Source: Neodiprion pinetum (taxonomy: Eukaryota; Arthropoda; Insecta; Hymenoptera; Diprionidae). Taken from it: a stretch of 64,000 nucleotides of DNA. Location: assembly GCF_021155775.2 (NCBI RefSeq), contig NC_060233.1, positions 11,162,782 to 11,226,781 on the forward strand, written 5' to 3'. Below the pieces are notes generated by a model that was not told where the DNA came from, did not search any database, and was given only the letters and a program-made list of their open reading frames with translations. Below are positions 34,000-46,644 of the stretch, one piece after another (position 1 is the first letter of the stretch; the number at the start of each line of letters is the position of its first letter). A program made the position numbers and the translations under genes.

Positions 34000-36635
34000 A
34001 CATCAACGGACCCCTTTGCGTGAATTGCAAGTAGAACAACGAATGAAGAAAGATTTTGAAGCTGAAAATCTTGGCTTCAAGCTTCTGGATATCGATGGAA
34101 TATTTTTAAATGGTTGTTTTTTTTTTTTTTTTGTTTTTTGTTACTTACAGCTTTAATTAAAAAGAAATGGCAATTCTTTAGAGAGATCAAAAAGCACTAT
34201 ATCGTGAAAGATCTACGTTACCGACGGAGGTTTAATTTTTTTCTCTGTTTCATCGAATTCCAATTATAGTTGTGCGAAATTAGGCTCACTTCCATACAAA
34301 AATTACCCGATATATCTGTGACGAATCGGGACGATTCGCTGAATGCTTCAGAGCGTCGAGTTCCGCGATCCCCGAGACGGAAAGGAGTTGGACGGATTTT
34401 TCGACGTCCACAAATCCGCCGCAACTGCCTTCCCGACTGAGAGATACGGTAATACAGGTCTCTGCAATTTCTCTTCTGTGATAATCGATCGTTTTTTGCC
34501 TAATCGAGACGATATTCGAAAAGTTTTTCCTCTGGCTCGTTCGAAAGAGATTCAACGAAACGTTTGAATTCTTCTTCACTCATTTTCGAGGTAATAACGA
34601 AGGATAGAGTAAAAAAAACATTTTAAAAATTTTCCGCAAATATGTTTATCTGAATTTCATCATAGATTTCTTAAACTTCTCTAGAAATATTCACCAATCT
34701 GAATATTCATTTGAATCTTCGCAAAATTTCATGAATTTAAAAGAAAATCAGAGATATTCTTCAAACGCGGAACTTCTCAAAGTTGCTGCTAAAATTCGTC
34801 AAATTTACAGAGTATTTGATGAATCATCCGTTTATGATTACAAAATTAAAAAAAAAAAAAGGATTAAAGAAATGTTTTTACATGAATTTCAGATTTCAGT
34901 CAGTGAAATTTGACGAAATAATTCTGATTTATTCTTCGTACCGTTGTTGAATTTTCGTGAAAATTCTCAACAGAGTCATTTCAACGAAGTTTTCATAACT
35001 TTGCACAAAGTTGCGAATGAAAATATGAACTTTTATCACAATTTTATTCGTTGTATTTCACTTTCTGAACGGTCCGTAATACCGATATCATAATGTATCA
35101 TCAAACGCCAAGTAGAAGTAAAATAAAACCGCCCTGTTACATTGCAGGTAATATAACCCGATATTTCAAGATATATATCTTCTTATTTGCTGCTGTATTT
35201 CATCCTACTTTAAATAATACAGGCAATTGCACCGTGCGTCGAATTACGTTCAATTTAGTAATCATGTCCCACTTTCTTTTTCTTGCCCAATAATAATAGA
35301 TAACCTGAATTATATTTTCGATGCCTGAAGTTCAAGTTATTTCATCGTGTCTAATAATTTTCGATAAAATTGGCAAAAAAAAAAAAAAAAATATCCCTCT
35401 TTCTCCAAAAAATACAAAGATAGTCAGGGTCTCAGAATTGAAACTCGAGGTAATTGAGTTATATTTTATTGAATAAATTTCTTCCCGATGAAATGAAAAA
35501 AAAAAAAAAATTTGAACAACGAACGGTTGATCATTGATAATTGTTATCGGAACAGCTGCTAAAAAGAGCCTCGTTTCGATTGTTGATCGATGGATTTCGA
35601 TCGAAATTTTTTCACCTACCGTAAACTCGGTATTGTTTTGACTAAATTTGACTTGATTAAGACATTCGAGATAGCTTTCGAGCATCCGATTTACCAAAGT
35701 ATAATGTTTAATCTGATCTTTTCACTTTCGAGATTGGATCTGCATAATATTTCACTTCGTATAATTTATTCCTTGGTATCGCAGACCGCGGTAAAATATG
35801 CCATGCATATATTTCAACGCGTACGGTATAGTACACGTATTCAGAGATATAACGTGTACACAATTACGTATATGTATGAATATATATATATTTCAACTGA
35901 CAAAGGTGGGGTGATTTATTCGTCTGATATTAAAAGTCTACGACCGGAGGATGAGGAGAAGGGAAAACTTGTGCGGACGTCAAGGAAGAGTAAGAAACGG
36001 AAGGAAATGGGTGGGGGTAAGAGATCGGAAAATCCGAAAATCAGAATGGCCAGAATACCGAATTTAATAAACTCGAAATAACAAATATAAGAGAACGGAT
36101 ACTGTCAGAAATTTTAAGTCCCTAACGGTGCCCGATAAAAAGCTGCAGCTTACCTAAAATGTATTTATAGTAGAGGGCTCTATTATCCGAATCCACTTAC
36201 TTCAGAAAACGTTAATCCAAGAATTCAGAGATGCAGAATTTCATAACGAATGGAATCAATATTCCAGAGAAGTGATTTGTGGAAGGTTTCATATTCACAA
36301 ACGTCCAAATATTGTAAAAATAAAAGTTAGAACATGATCGTCTAGAAACGGCGAAACACAGATGTCCGGAATGTGGAAGGGTCGTTATTCAGAATCCTGC
36401 AATTCGGAAAGATCGGTATTCCGAAAGTAACCGTACAGGTGGCTTAACACCAGAATTTCACATTCCGAGTCCATCCAACTAATCTATTTTGACTTGTAAA
36501 ATTTTTTATATACAGAATCGAACAAATTCTTCACTCGATACTTAATAAGGAAGAAAGAACGCAACGCGAATGGACAACTTTGAGTTGTTAAAGCTGTTGG
36601 GTTAGGCCTTTAGAGTTTGGCCAACGATGCGCCTG
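34000..36635. other. No gene recognised
   Basis: A plus-strand frame at 35590-36081 stays open for 163 codons and ends in a lysine/arginine-rich tail. Its middle part is a TA-rich low-complexity segment. I recognise no family. A patch at 34325-34520 has frames open on both strands. From about 36020 onward, CCGAAA/TTCCGA words begin to accumulate. Confidence 0.4.
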
Positions 36636-36639
36636 ACTC

Positions 36640-37045
36640 TTCTCATATATTGCGATTCTTCATTCCGACGATTCTGATATACCGCAATTCTACATTCCGA
36701 GCCTTCTGTGAGATTACTACTCGGAGTTCTGACCGTTCTGATTATTGATCATTCGGATTTATGAATTCGAATGGATGAAAATTCTCCTTTACGATCCGTC
36801 CGAGGTTTATTTATTTGCGCGTTGCGAGCAATCGCATTTGCCTAATTCCGCTAACGGCCTTTCGGAATTTTCACCAGTTGTGTATTCTGAATTGTGTAAC
36901 TTCAAATTTCTATACTTTTATATTCTATTTCCATTATTTCTGACTTAATGAAGATTCGCAACTTTGTTCTTTCGTCATCGTGAATTTTCGACGTACCTAC
37001 TTGTGTTCGGAATTCTGACCATTCTGATTATTGGTTTTTCTCATT
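36640..37045 (+). repeat. Degenerate ATTCYGA repeats, including a direct repeat
   Basis: ATTCCGACGATTCTGATA, ACATTCCGAGCC and GTTCTGACCGTTCTGATTAT (36728) are followed by AATTCTGACCATTCTGATTA (about 37011), so one 20-bp phrase is repeated some 280 bp apart with few changes. The same short words occur between 36020 and 36480 and in the 29.2-29.6 kb field. Confidence 0.5.
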
Positions 37046-37054
37046 TTTTACCCG

Positions 37055-37320
37055 CACCCTTTCCCACCCTACCCAGCGTCCTTGGCTCCAATTTCGTATT
37101 ACAATTAACCTGGCTCAAGTTTATTGCCGAGACAACTGTCGCGAGTCGTAAACCTGCCAGGGTTGTCAAGTTCGAGGGTAATATCATCGACGATATCTGT
37201 TACAACCCCTGGGCCTACACGAGCATGTCCTGTTCTCATCGTCCAAGGATCGATGAAGATCCTTCCAATCGCCGAGAAGCCTTGATTGCGATGTCTCGAA
37301 ATTAGAAGATTGAATTAAGT
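37055..37320 (+). other. GC-richer island with acceptor- and donor-like sites; possible exon
   Basis: A pyrimidine tract ends in CACCCTACCCAG at 37076, a strong 3' splice-site pattern. The following sequence reads open on the plus strand to the stop at 37303-37305. A donor-like GGTAAT lies at 37177, and a weaker GTAAAT near 37317. Codon third positions are only moderately GC-rich and no more so than the island itself. The short peptide (residues VLGSNFVLQLTWLKFIAETT at its start) belongs to no family I recognise. It may be an exon, or simply a regulatory island. Confidence 0.15.
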
Positions 37321-37659
37321 AAATTTAACGGTCGTAGTTTCCCGGATTTTCTTTCGATCGCGATTCCAATTGAATAGTAAGTGTCTAGATTGTACAATTT
37401 CAAACGAGCCACTGGAATATTTCCGTAATTAATAATTTTATCTGGAAGCGTTTCAGATTACATGTAGTTTTAAAATTTGAACGGACACGTAGTTTGGCGA
37501 TATCGGTATTTTTATTTATTATGAAATATAAATTCAGAAGCTTTTGAAACTTGACAATACGATGATTTTTGATTTAGTTACAGAGATACGAAATTCTAAA
37601 ACTCTGAACATGTCAATACTGTTATTTTTGGTTAGTCGAGTTCAGTTTTACTTTCATTC

Positions 37660-38090
37660 ATTTAACTTCAGAGCGTTTCAACGCAGCCAAAGATGACCGT
37701 TGAAATTTACCAAATTCAATTTTTCAATCAATCCAAACATTTTATTCCCAAGTTCATTCGTCTCTTTAGATCGTGAAATAAAAATTCTGCTCGATGTGTC
37801 GCTTCATTAATAACATCAACGTTGTCATTTTTATTTATTTTCAAGGGCTGTGCTTACTCACAGCCAAAAATCAACGTTGAACTATTAAAATTTGAAATTT
37901 GTAAAAAATCGGAATATTTGAGTTCTCAAAAATTAAATAAAAAATTGTTGTCAACGAAAAAAAAAAAAACGTGACAATTGACGTGACATATTATATTTTC
38001 CCCAAACTTTCAAGTGCGCTAACTCAGGCAAAAATCATCGGATTTACAAATTTCAAAAACACTTAAACTCTTCACAAAATCGTCTAAAAA
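37660..38090 (+). repeat. Faded tandem repeat, ~165-173 bp unit, ~3 copies
   Basis: GCAGCCAAAGATGACCGTTG (37685), ACAGCCAAAAATCAACGTTG (37858) and TCAGGCAAAAATCATCGG (38023) mark successive units. Each is followed by an AAATTTGAAATTT-like part and a run of A. The units are strongly diverged from each other, so this is an old array. Confidence 0.5.
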
Positions 38091-38094
38091 TGTT

Positions 38095-41000
38095 ATCCTA
38101 CAGAAAATCGATACAGATTATTTTTAAAAATGGTCTCTGCGTTGGATATAAAATAAAGAAATGAAATAAATAAAAAAAAAAAAAAGCTGTCCGTCAAATA
38201 AATTTCTGTGAAAACATTTCTCGTCAAAAGCACTATATTTTCGAATAAAATTTGACGATTAGCTGTTCAAAGCGGAAGATACGTTAACGAGGTGAAAATC
38301 TAGCGCCTATTTGCAAGGCTTTGCAAATTTTATAATAATTCGCATGCGGTTTAGTCGCCGGAGTAGCGTCGCACCCTTCGAAGCTCTGATTGCCGCGTTT
38401 ACTCAATGAATATTTAAACTACGTTAGTTTGCTTTTCCTGAGGGAAAACCGCCCCCGACCGAATTCACGAAGCAGCCTTTTACCACCCTTTACGTCCCCT
38501 CGTCTTGCCGTGAACATTTCACCCCCGCATGGTCGCCTACATGGGCATCTATTCCGTGTAGACGTTACGTGCCAAACCGGAAATAAGCCCGGAGTTGACG
38601 GGCGGCCCGTTCTGACAATGGAAAATAAATATTTCATCTCCCGTCACTGTCATTGCGACGCGATGTTTCCTCTTCACGGAAATACTATTGGTATCTGATT
38701 ATTATCTTTCTCGAGTTATTGAAATAACGTTGACGATCTCTACATTGATCTGTCAAAAGTCTCGTAAACTCTGACCGTTGTTCGTACGAATCTATTCTAA
38801 GCGATTCTCAAAATTCTAACGCCTTTTCATAAACACGTTATTGCCTATAGTCATCGAAGCCAAATTGTGCGTTCGATTTTTGCGCGTCTGGGTTCGAACA
38901 ATTTTTTTTTTTTTTTGTACAGTGAGACACCGTTTTTATCGGATTCGAATTAATTGCTGAAACATCGTTTGAAACATCCTCGACGTTCGTACATTTTTCG
39001 AATAACTTTACTACTTGCTATAAATTTTGCAGAAAATGATGAGAAATTTTCAGAGTTTCATGAAAATTTCACAGGAAAAAGATAACAAATATCGTTACAG
39101 ACTTTACAGGCAGTTGGTTACGTTTGAAAAGCTTTGGTGAAAAAAAATTCGAAAAGCAAATTTGAAAGAAAAAAAAATAATTTTTAAGAATATAACCATT
39201 TCGGAACGGTATCATAGTTTGAAAATTAACCGAAAAAATTTCTATCAAGATACCAGCGAAGTGTAACGATATTTAGAATCGATTCCCATTCCACAATTGG
39301 AAGTGAAACTGTTTGCAAATTTTTGTTATAAACTTTGAGAACACGCATTTTGGAATAGCACCAAGGTTTGAAATTTTTTTAAATTTCTCTGTCAAGACAC
39401 TCGAAAATTGTTGGAAAGTTGATGATTTACCGAGAAGAGTTTTAATTAAACTTTTGACAAAGTAATGTATTTCAAAATTTTGCAGTTTTTTGATTTATTC
39501 CGCCGTCAACGTAACCAAAAACTGCATAGGTATATATTTTCACCGTCGCTGGATTGGGAAAATTTTTTACCTTCAGCTCGCAGGTTGATTGTCACCGAAT
39601 ATTTCTGTGTATGTTACATCACCGCATATTCTCCGTTTTTCTCGGAGACAGGATCCCGTTTCCATTCCGCGCCAAGTGAGACGTCATTACGCTTTTTTTA
39701 AAGCTCGCGAGATATAATGGTTACACTCCCATCGCCTTTCGCCCTTCCATTCATCGCCGCGGTATACTTATTTTTGATTATTTACCTTTAGGGTTTTTTA
39801 TTTCTCTACTCGTTTTATTTCACGGTACTCGAGATTTCTCAAATTTTCGTGAAATTTCTAAAACATCAACAATATCGTAAAATTGTCAATTGAATGTCAA
39901 AATAAAATCGAGCTTGTTAACAATCGTCAACATTTATGATTTATTCAGCTTTGTTTGAATTGAAATTTTAATTAATTATACTTTTTCTTAAACAAAACTA
40001 AATAAGTTAAACTTTAAATTGAGTGTCCTCTTATAAAACTTCTAATTTCTCTTTTTATTAAAAGATAGGTGCTTTTTAATATGTATCCTTAGCTTACTTC
40101 CTGAGGTTAGTAAAAATATTAATCCGACAGTTTTTTAATTAAAAAAATATCAGGTACCTGGAGTATCTTCATAAAAACAATCTTTAAATTAAGGGGTAAC
40201 ATCGCCGTAACTCCCTCAAATATTATTATCGTATCGCCTTTTCTTCCATCCGGAAAAAAAAAAATTCAGTATTTTTTAGGTTTTTACAGTGGTTTTACAG
40301 TTATCATACAAATAAGACACGATTTCTCAACGCTTTTTCTCGTCTCGCATAAGGTGAAATTTCCTGAGAATTTTCGCTTCCAAAAGTCCCGACCGTAAGC
40401 CCCTTTTTAGGTTAATATAGGAAGAAAAAGGGCGAGTTTGCTCGGTCGGTAAAAGTAGGAGTACTGCATGACCAACAAACTCCAAGTTTAACAAACTTAA
40501 ATAGCAAATCGTATTTAGTAACGCTGACCAGTATTTTTCATTAAAAAATGTGCCAAAAACTGAAACAAGACCCAAATGTTTTGACTAAACAATAATTTTT
40601 TGGTGCAGAAGGATTTTGATAATTGAAATAAAATCAGACAAAAAAAAAAAGAGAAAGAGTTGATAGATTTTCGTTAATTTTATTCCACTTGAAGAAGTGT
40701 TTAATTTTTTACGTCCGATTTTGTTGGACCAAAATTTCGAATATTGTTCGAAAATAAATTCTCTGCAACTCAGATGCTTGAAATTATATTATTTTCTCAA
40801 AGTTTGCTCATTTTGAACATAACAAAACGATTTGGAATCCAAAATTATCGTGATCTTAGTTAATTATGAACTTGTGATTCTTGATCAAAAAACATATAAT
40901 AAATGTTATGAAAAATTCATTTCACACAATTTTCGAAAAGTTCATTAACAAATAATATAATTTGTATTTCAGTATCTGTAAACAGTAACGAAATCTTGCA

Positions 41001-43820
41001 CGATTTATCGACATAACTGTATTTTTTTCATTTGTATTTTCCATTTTTTCACTCGTTTCCTTCATTAACACGAGATTGTTTCGACGAATTCCAACTCGAT
41101 AGTTATGCAATTTATTTTCTGCACCCTGATGTCATTAAATTCTTTTATTTTGTCGATAATTATGTTAACGGATTTTCCGCCTGAACACAGAAGCGGATTA
41201 AATTCGCGAACAATATTTTTCACTTCAATTCAATTTATGAATGTCGTTACTTTTTTTCCTTGAGAAGAGATTCTTTGAATATAAAATACAAACCAATAAA
41301 CATTTGAATTATTTTTTCCATCTCAAATTTATCCTTTTTTTATTCAGCAGAATAATTACTTTGTTCGAACTTCGGCCTGAATATGGAAATAAAACGAATT
41401 CGAAAGCAAAGAAATTCCTGAACAACAACCAATAAAATGCCAGTCACGGGAGGAAAAACGCGCGTAACCTACATAAGCTTAAGAAGGTGATTTGTCTGAT
41501 CCTGGATGACGGAGAGTTGGAGACGAGAATGGAAAATAGAGATTTCTTCACATCGCGAATTCCCATTAAATTTGCATAACCGGCCAACTTCCTGTTTTCC
41601 AACCTCGCCTATCAGCTGGGGCGCGAAAAATTGACCGAGATTTGAATGGTGGAGAATAAAACGAGACGCATCCTTTTAACAATAGGGTTTGAAAACAAAC
41701 GGAACGAAACTGCGTATGACGGTTTTTTTTTTTTTTTGCGCGAGAAATAAATCGATGCGACATTAAAAGTAATGAAAAGCAACAACAACAAAAAAAAAAA
41801 ACCTTATTGATTAATAAAAAAAAAAAAAAAATAAGTAACAGGCTTGTAGAAAAGACGGAAGTTTTACTACAACTCCTTTGCTTTATTCGAGTTCTCCTCT
41901 TTCTTGTGCATATACGAGACAATAGTGCAAGAAGGCTTGCAGGAGTGCTTTTGAAACTACTTAGTTTCGTCGTTAAATGTCAAGCTTTCTTTCAAAAGCT
42001 CCAACTCCAATGGTGCACTTTTGTAGCCAGCACCAACGTTATACTTCTAATCTCTGGAGTTTGCTCGTATTTATAAACACGCATTAACCGTTTTATATTG
42101 TACTTTTAATGGAATTATGCTACTTTCTACGAGAGGTGAAAAACATACGTTACGGAAACGAAGAAATGAAATATTTCTTAAGTATCGATATCGGAAATTT
42201 TAAACCGTATCCTAAATATAACTCAAACTGTGCAGATGACAACATTACTAAAAAAGGCAATATTTCAATTTTTGTTGATGCACCGTCAGAATGTTATCGA
42301 AACTTTTACACGCATAAAATCTTTAAACATTGATTGAAATTAGTTACTCAATATGTCTGGAAAGGCGACCTAAATGGTGTACAAATATTTTTTCCCTGTA
42401 TAAATTTAATATTCTTAATTGTCTTGAAGAAAAAAATATTAATTCCACCATGTTTGATTGAAAAGTTTCTCTGAAATATTCTTGAAAGTTATTATATTCT
42501 GATATTTTGACATTTCCGTTGGAAATATTATTTAAAACATACTCTAAAATATTTTTCAAGACGTTACAAATGAGAGAGTTTGGCATAGTTTCACAATATT
42601 GCAAGGAAATATTTAACCTCATATTTTGAAATATATTTCGGAAAACTGTTCAACATCCGTTTGAAAGGCAAAGTTGAAATATGCGCCTACAAGAAGAGGC
42701 AAACCTTTAACGAAGCGTAATTTAAGGAGGCAGTTCGGTTAATTTTGGCGTTCGTCTCGAAATGCGTGTATCCGAGAATGACCCGTTCGAAACAGCCTGC
42801 GGGATATTTTCTCGTGTCCAACAGTGAAACAAGCAGGAGCCGTGAGTGATTTCGGCAATTCTCGACTCCAGGGAAACAGTGAAAGGATAATAAATTCAAA
42901 GCATTCGGGGCGATTCAATCTCCCGCCATTGAGGATGTGCGGCAAAACAAGGTCTGCTCAGAATTGAAGCTGACATTTGTAGGAGAAAACGGCCGGAGAA
43001 AATTTATTTTTTCTAGTGAGAAACATTCCCATAAATGTCTCATTATTCTTTTTGAGGAATGCCCCAAGGACGTACGATGATTTCAAAAAAGGGACACCGA
43101 AACAGGGGAGAAGTTGTCAACAATTTTCGTTTCGAGTGAAATCGTAAAAATTTTCCAACGTTTATTGAAATAATTTTGTTGGTTAGGATTTGGGGGCGTG
43201 GCTAATCAACATGGAGCCGAGAGATGGTTAATGGCGGATTGTAGGAGTGCGAAAGTACAGTAAATTTCGTGCAAGCTGTGAGAACTAAATTTCACCGGGT
43301 GGAATCGGTACACCTAAAAAAAACGTGGTAAATTGTGTCATTTGAAATTAAGTACGACAGAGGAATACGTTTTCTGCCGACAGATGTCGTTATAGTTTAC
43401 GACAAGGAGTTCGACTCATTGGCTTGTGTTCTTTTGGAGAAAGCGAAGCTTCTGCACACAATAAACACGGAGGACGCCCCATTCCGGAGACAAAAGAACG
43501 AGGTTAAGTAGCCATCAAGTTCAACGAGACTCGAGGTAGGTTAATCTTTATGACCCTGCGAAGTTCCGGTTCTACGAAATAACTCCAGCCCCCCTTTCAA
43601 CAACTAAACAACACGCGTTGGTTATTCCTTTGGCCATACTTCCTCCGCGCAATTCTTACAGTCGAGTCCGAACTAACAGAGAAGGGATGAAAACTCACCG
43701 AGTGAAAGGAGTGGGTCAGAAAGGCTGAAAAACTCACGATCTCGCGGAGAACGAACTCAAATTTCTTTGTCATTTTAGAAACACTGTGTGCTTACGTGCC
43801 TGTTTTACCGACGGCGATAA
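38095..43820. other. No gene recognised
   Basis: A GC-richer patch at 38410-38690 is open on both strands (102 codons plus, 72 minus) with no recognised domain. The rest is AT-rich with A/T runs (38910, 41720, 41815). The patch 43180-43560 contains GGGGGCGTGGC (a Sp/KLF-like word at 43191), but no gene structure is apparent. Confidence 0.45.
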
Positions 43821-43823
43821 TTA

Positions 43824-43883
43824 CGTCGACAATGTCGATAAATCGTCGATAATGTCGATAATTCGTCGATAATGTCGATAATT
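43824..43883 (+). repeat. 20-bp tandem repeat, three copies
   Basis: CGTCGATAATGTCGATAATT occurs twice exactly (43844, 43864), preceded by one variant (43824). The unit itself is built from two halves with GTCGATAA. Confidence 0.95.
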
Positions 43884-43889
43884 TATTTT

Positions 43890-44740
43890 CACACTTGGTT
43901 TTTCTTTTCCAGTACGATTGCCATCGAAAAACTATCAAGGAGGTTAATTTTGATCTATGTTCGCAGGTATTAACGAACGGGCCTTTCTTCTGAGATTCCC
44001 GAGTTTGTTTCGGTGCAAAGAAATTCTGTCTCTCCTGAATCTAACAAATTCCATTTGCCCCGAGAACAAGCAAATGTTCAACTTGTGACCAAATTCACAG
44101 GTTCTGTGTATTCTGTGTTTGAACCCTCATCTCACCAGACATTGCGAGAACCTTCTGCGTTCTCTTCGCGCGGTGATGCCGAAAACCGGGTCACAAAGGT
44201 TCTGTCAGCGATCACAGGATCCTGACAATAACCGAGGTGCCATCCACCCGAGGCATTCCAAGGAGTGATCATTCACCTTGGAAAGTTCTTGCCGCCAATC
44301 CTCCGTGTCGGGGATCAGAATTGTCTCCCCCAAACTTGGAAGATGAACTGTGATGCTGCGCAAAAATGAATTATCATGAGAGATTCGTTTTTTTCATTCC
44401 TTCCTCCGTGATGAAAATTGTCAAAGATTTCAAATCATGTCTTTCTTTCTTGGAAGTTCCTCCGTTTTGTTCTGATAAAAATGATGTATTGTATCGGGAT
44501 GTATGTTTAAATTATTCCGATGATGTCTGAAGGGTTTTATTATAATAAATAAATAAGAATAAATTCTAAAAAGTTCTACGAAATAAGTGCTTCAAGAACT
44601 TCATTTCCTGTTGAAAATCGGAATCAGACTAATTTCCAGAGAAACTCAATTTTCATAAGAATTTTATTTTGTGATACAAATCTGGAAAAACACCGAGTTT
44701 TTATAGTCCCAAATATTTTCCAACAATGCCGCATTACGGA
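43890..44740. other. No gene recognised
   Basis: The patch 43980-44360 is GC-richer. A 70-codon plus-strand frame (44013-44225) has no recognised domain. TTCCAAGGAGTGATCATTCACCTTGGAA at about 44258-44283 forms a short inverted repeat. Confidence 0.45.
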
Positions 44741-44746
44741 AAACTG

Positions 44747-44773
44747 ATATATATATATATATATATATATATT
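44747..44773. repeat. (TA)n microsatellite
   Basis: About 27 bp of uninterrupted alternating AT. Confidence 0.95.
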
Positions 44774-44958
44774 TCGGTGAAAAGTTGAAAAATTTTCAGA
44801 AGACCGTTGAAATTATTTCGATCCGAAAAGCAGCCGTGAAAATCTGAACATATCTGTCTGCGATAATACTTTAAATTGAACCAGAATTACGTGTTTTTTT
44901 CCCAAATATTAAAGAAATGTCAAGATGTCCGCTTAAATCATTAAAAATTAATTTCCTG

Positions 44959-45387
44959 CACTGAGAAAATTTTTATTTACGATACAGTAATTAGAAAATG
45001 ATATCAAAATGGGTAGCATGAGAATACCGGTTTAAGTATAGTTGAAATTACTGGAAAAAGTAGTACAAGTAAAATTTAGTGTCATCATATCATATTATCA
45101 ATGCTACGTTATCTGTTACACGAAACGTTAAATTTGTAGCTTCATTTCAATTGAATAACTCTTGATATCAATTTATTGCTGAACCAACATGAAATTATTG
45201 CAATAGCTACAAAAAAGTACAGTATAAATGACCATAATAAACAGGAGTCACAACAACACCCGATAGATTCTGTGATTACAGTCATACAAAACGTATTTCC
45301 ATTTTATACCGTGAGCTATATTTTTCGGTACTGGTAAAAAATGGAAATAGTCAAGGACTGTAGAGTAACCACAACTTTTTAATAATG
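44959..45387 (-). mobile_element. MITE family B, copy 3 (diverged, full length, reversed)
   Basis: The left end is CACTGAGAAAATTTTTATTT. The right end, read on the minus strand, is CATTATTAAAAAGTTGTGG and then ACAGTCCTTGACTATTTCC. Aligned in reverse to the copy at 9161, the order of blocks agrees across the whole element (for example ATTTTTCGGTACTGG against ATTTTTCGATTCTG), and the length differs by one base. Divergence is much higher than between copies 1 and 2, so it is an older insertion or a subfamily. Confidence 0.65.
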
Positions 45388-45430
45388 TTTAAATTGTTTC
45401 ACAGAATTTTGCAACCGAATTTTTATCAGA

Positions 45431-46125
45431 AATTCCAATTCCGAGTACAGGACCCCGCAGAATCCTTACGGAAATTGGTTCCTGGTCGAATTGGTTGAAT
45501 TTTCAGTATATTATAGTACCATTCCTCCCGATCAAAAGTTGTCTTGGATACAAGTCCCGAAAATCAGTAGTTTCTTAGATACAGGCTTCGGAACGGAACT
45601 AGGTGTTTTTCATACCTATGGACATCGCTGTTTTTGCGAATAACAAACCTTTAAGGGGGATTCGAAATCTAATATATTATTCAAAAAGTGCACAGCCGAT
45701 TCACAGACACGTGAGAAAAACAGGTCAAGTCGATTATTACAAAAGTCGGAGGGTCTCGTTCTTCACGCAAAATCTGACATTGCACTTCCTTCCGGTAAAC
45801 CAACGAGTTCATGGATGGAATCAATCACAGCTTCCTGCCTATCTTTGAAAATCAACCGAGCAGTTTCTGATTGTGAGTGATTTGTTAGACTTCAAGTCCC
45901 CTTGAAGCTTTCTAATTCATGAAAATCACGAGATACATAGATATGAAAAAATCTGGTCATCTTTCTTCCAAAGCTCGTATCTTGGAAACTAATGATTCTT
46001 GGGACTTGTGTCCATGAGAACTTTTGATTGGGAGGATATCTACTATAAAACTAAAAATCCAGCCAATTCGGCAGGGAGCCAATTTACATAAGGATTTTGC
46101 GATTCTGGGTACTTTGTAAAAAATC
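45431..46125. repeat. Large inverted repeat (fold-back), ~250-bp arms
   Basis: The left arm (about 45431-45685) reads AATCCTTACGGAAATTGGTT, CCTCCCGATCAAAAGTTGTC, GGATACAAGTCCCGAAAATC. The right arm (about 45880-46125) read on the minus strand gives AATCCTTATGTAAATTGGCT, CCTCCCAATCAAAAGTTCTC, GGACACAAGTCCCAAGAATC. The block order is kept throughout and the loop is about 190 nt. The 81-codon frame at 45603-45848 spans arm and loop and is not credible as a gene. It may be a fold-back transposon or an inverted duplication; a transcript through it would form a long hairpin RNA. Confidence 0.8.
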
Positions 46126-46289
46126 GTGAAAGCTTGTAAAAGTATGAATCCTTATCAGGGAGCACAGAGAAAATTCAGCCCACTTCGAAACGAACAAGCC
46201 CGAAACTTTCGGCATTAGCCCTACGTGAACGATCCTGATAAAATCCTGCGACCCATGTCGTATGAATTCGAGCCAATTTCCTCCGCGCC

Positions 46290-46640
46290 CTCAGTATGGG
46301 TGAAAATGTAGGCACAAGTGAGTTATTACCAGCATCGAGTCGTCCGGCTGTCCTGGGCAGTTTATCTCGGCGGGCAGTTTACGTCACTTGACAGAGGCGA
46401 ACCCTAATTATAAAGAGAATTATCGGGGGTTGTGTCTGTATCTGAAAAGCGGCAGGCCGACTCTCCGCGACCAGGTAAAGCCGAGCTGCTCGGTACAAAC
46501 GTCAACTTTTAGGAAGCCACACACGGGGCGAACCCTGGACGCAGTTAGCGCTCGTTATCCTCGTTAGGGAGGGCAAAGTGGAGGAGGAATTGCGCCAACT
46601 CGGCTACAGAGGCTGATGCAGAACCCCGAAATAATTATCG
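46290..46640. promoter_or_regulatory. GC-richer island, candidate regulatory element
   Basis: Complex sequence without a reading frame. It contains TTTACGTCACTTGACAG (46378, CRE-like), CTAATTATAAAGAG (46404, homeodomain-like) and an AATTATCGGGGG word. It also includes CCAGGTAAAG, a donor-like site at 46472. Nothing here proves function. Confidence 0.2.
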
Positions 46641-46644
46641 CACC

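Noticed and set aside
38885..38900. GGGTTCGAAC, resembling a tRNA T-loop
   Set aside because: No acceptor stem, D-arm or anticodon arm can be laid out around it.
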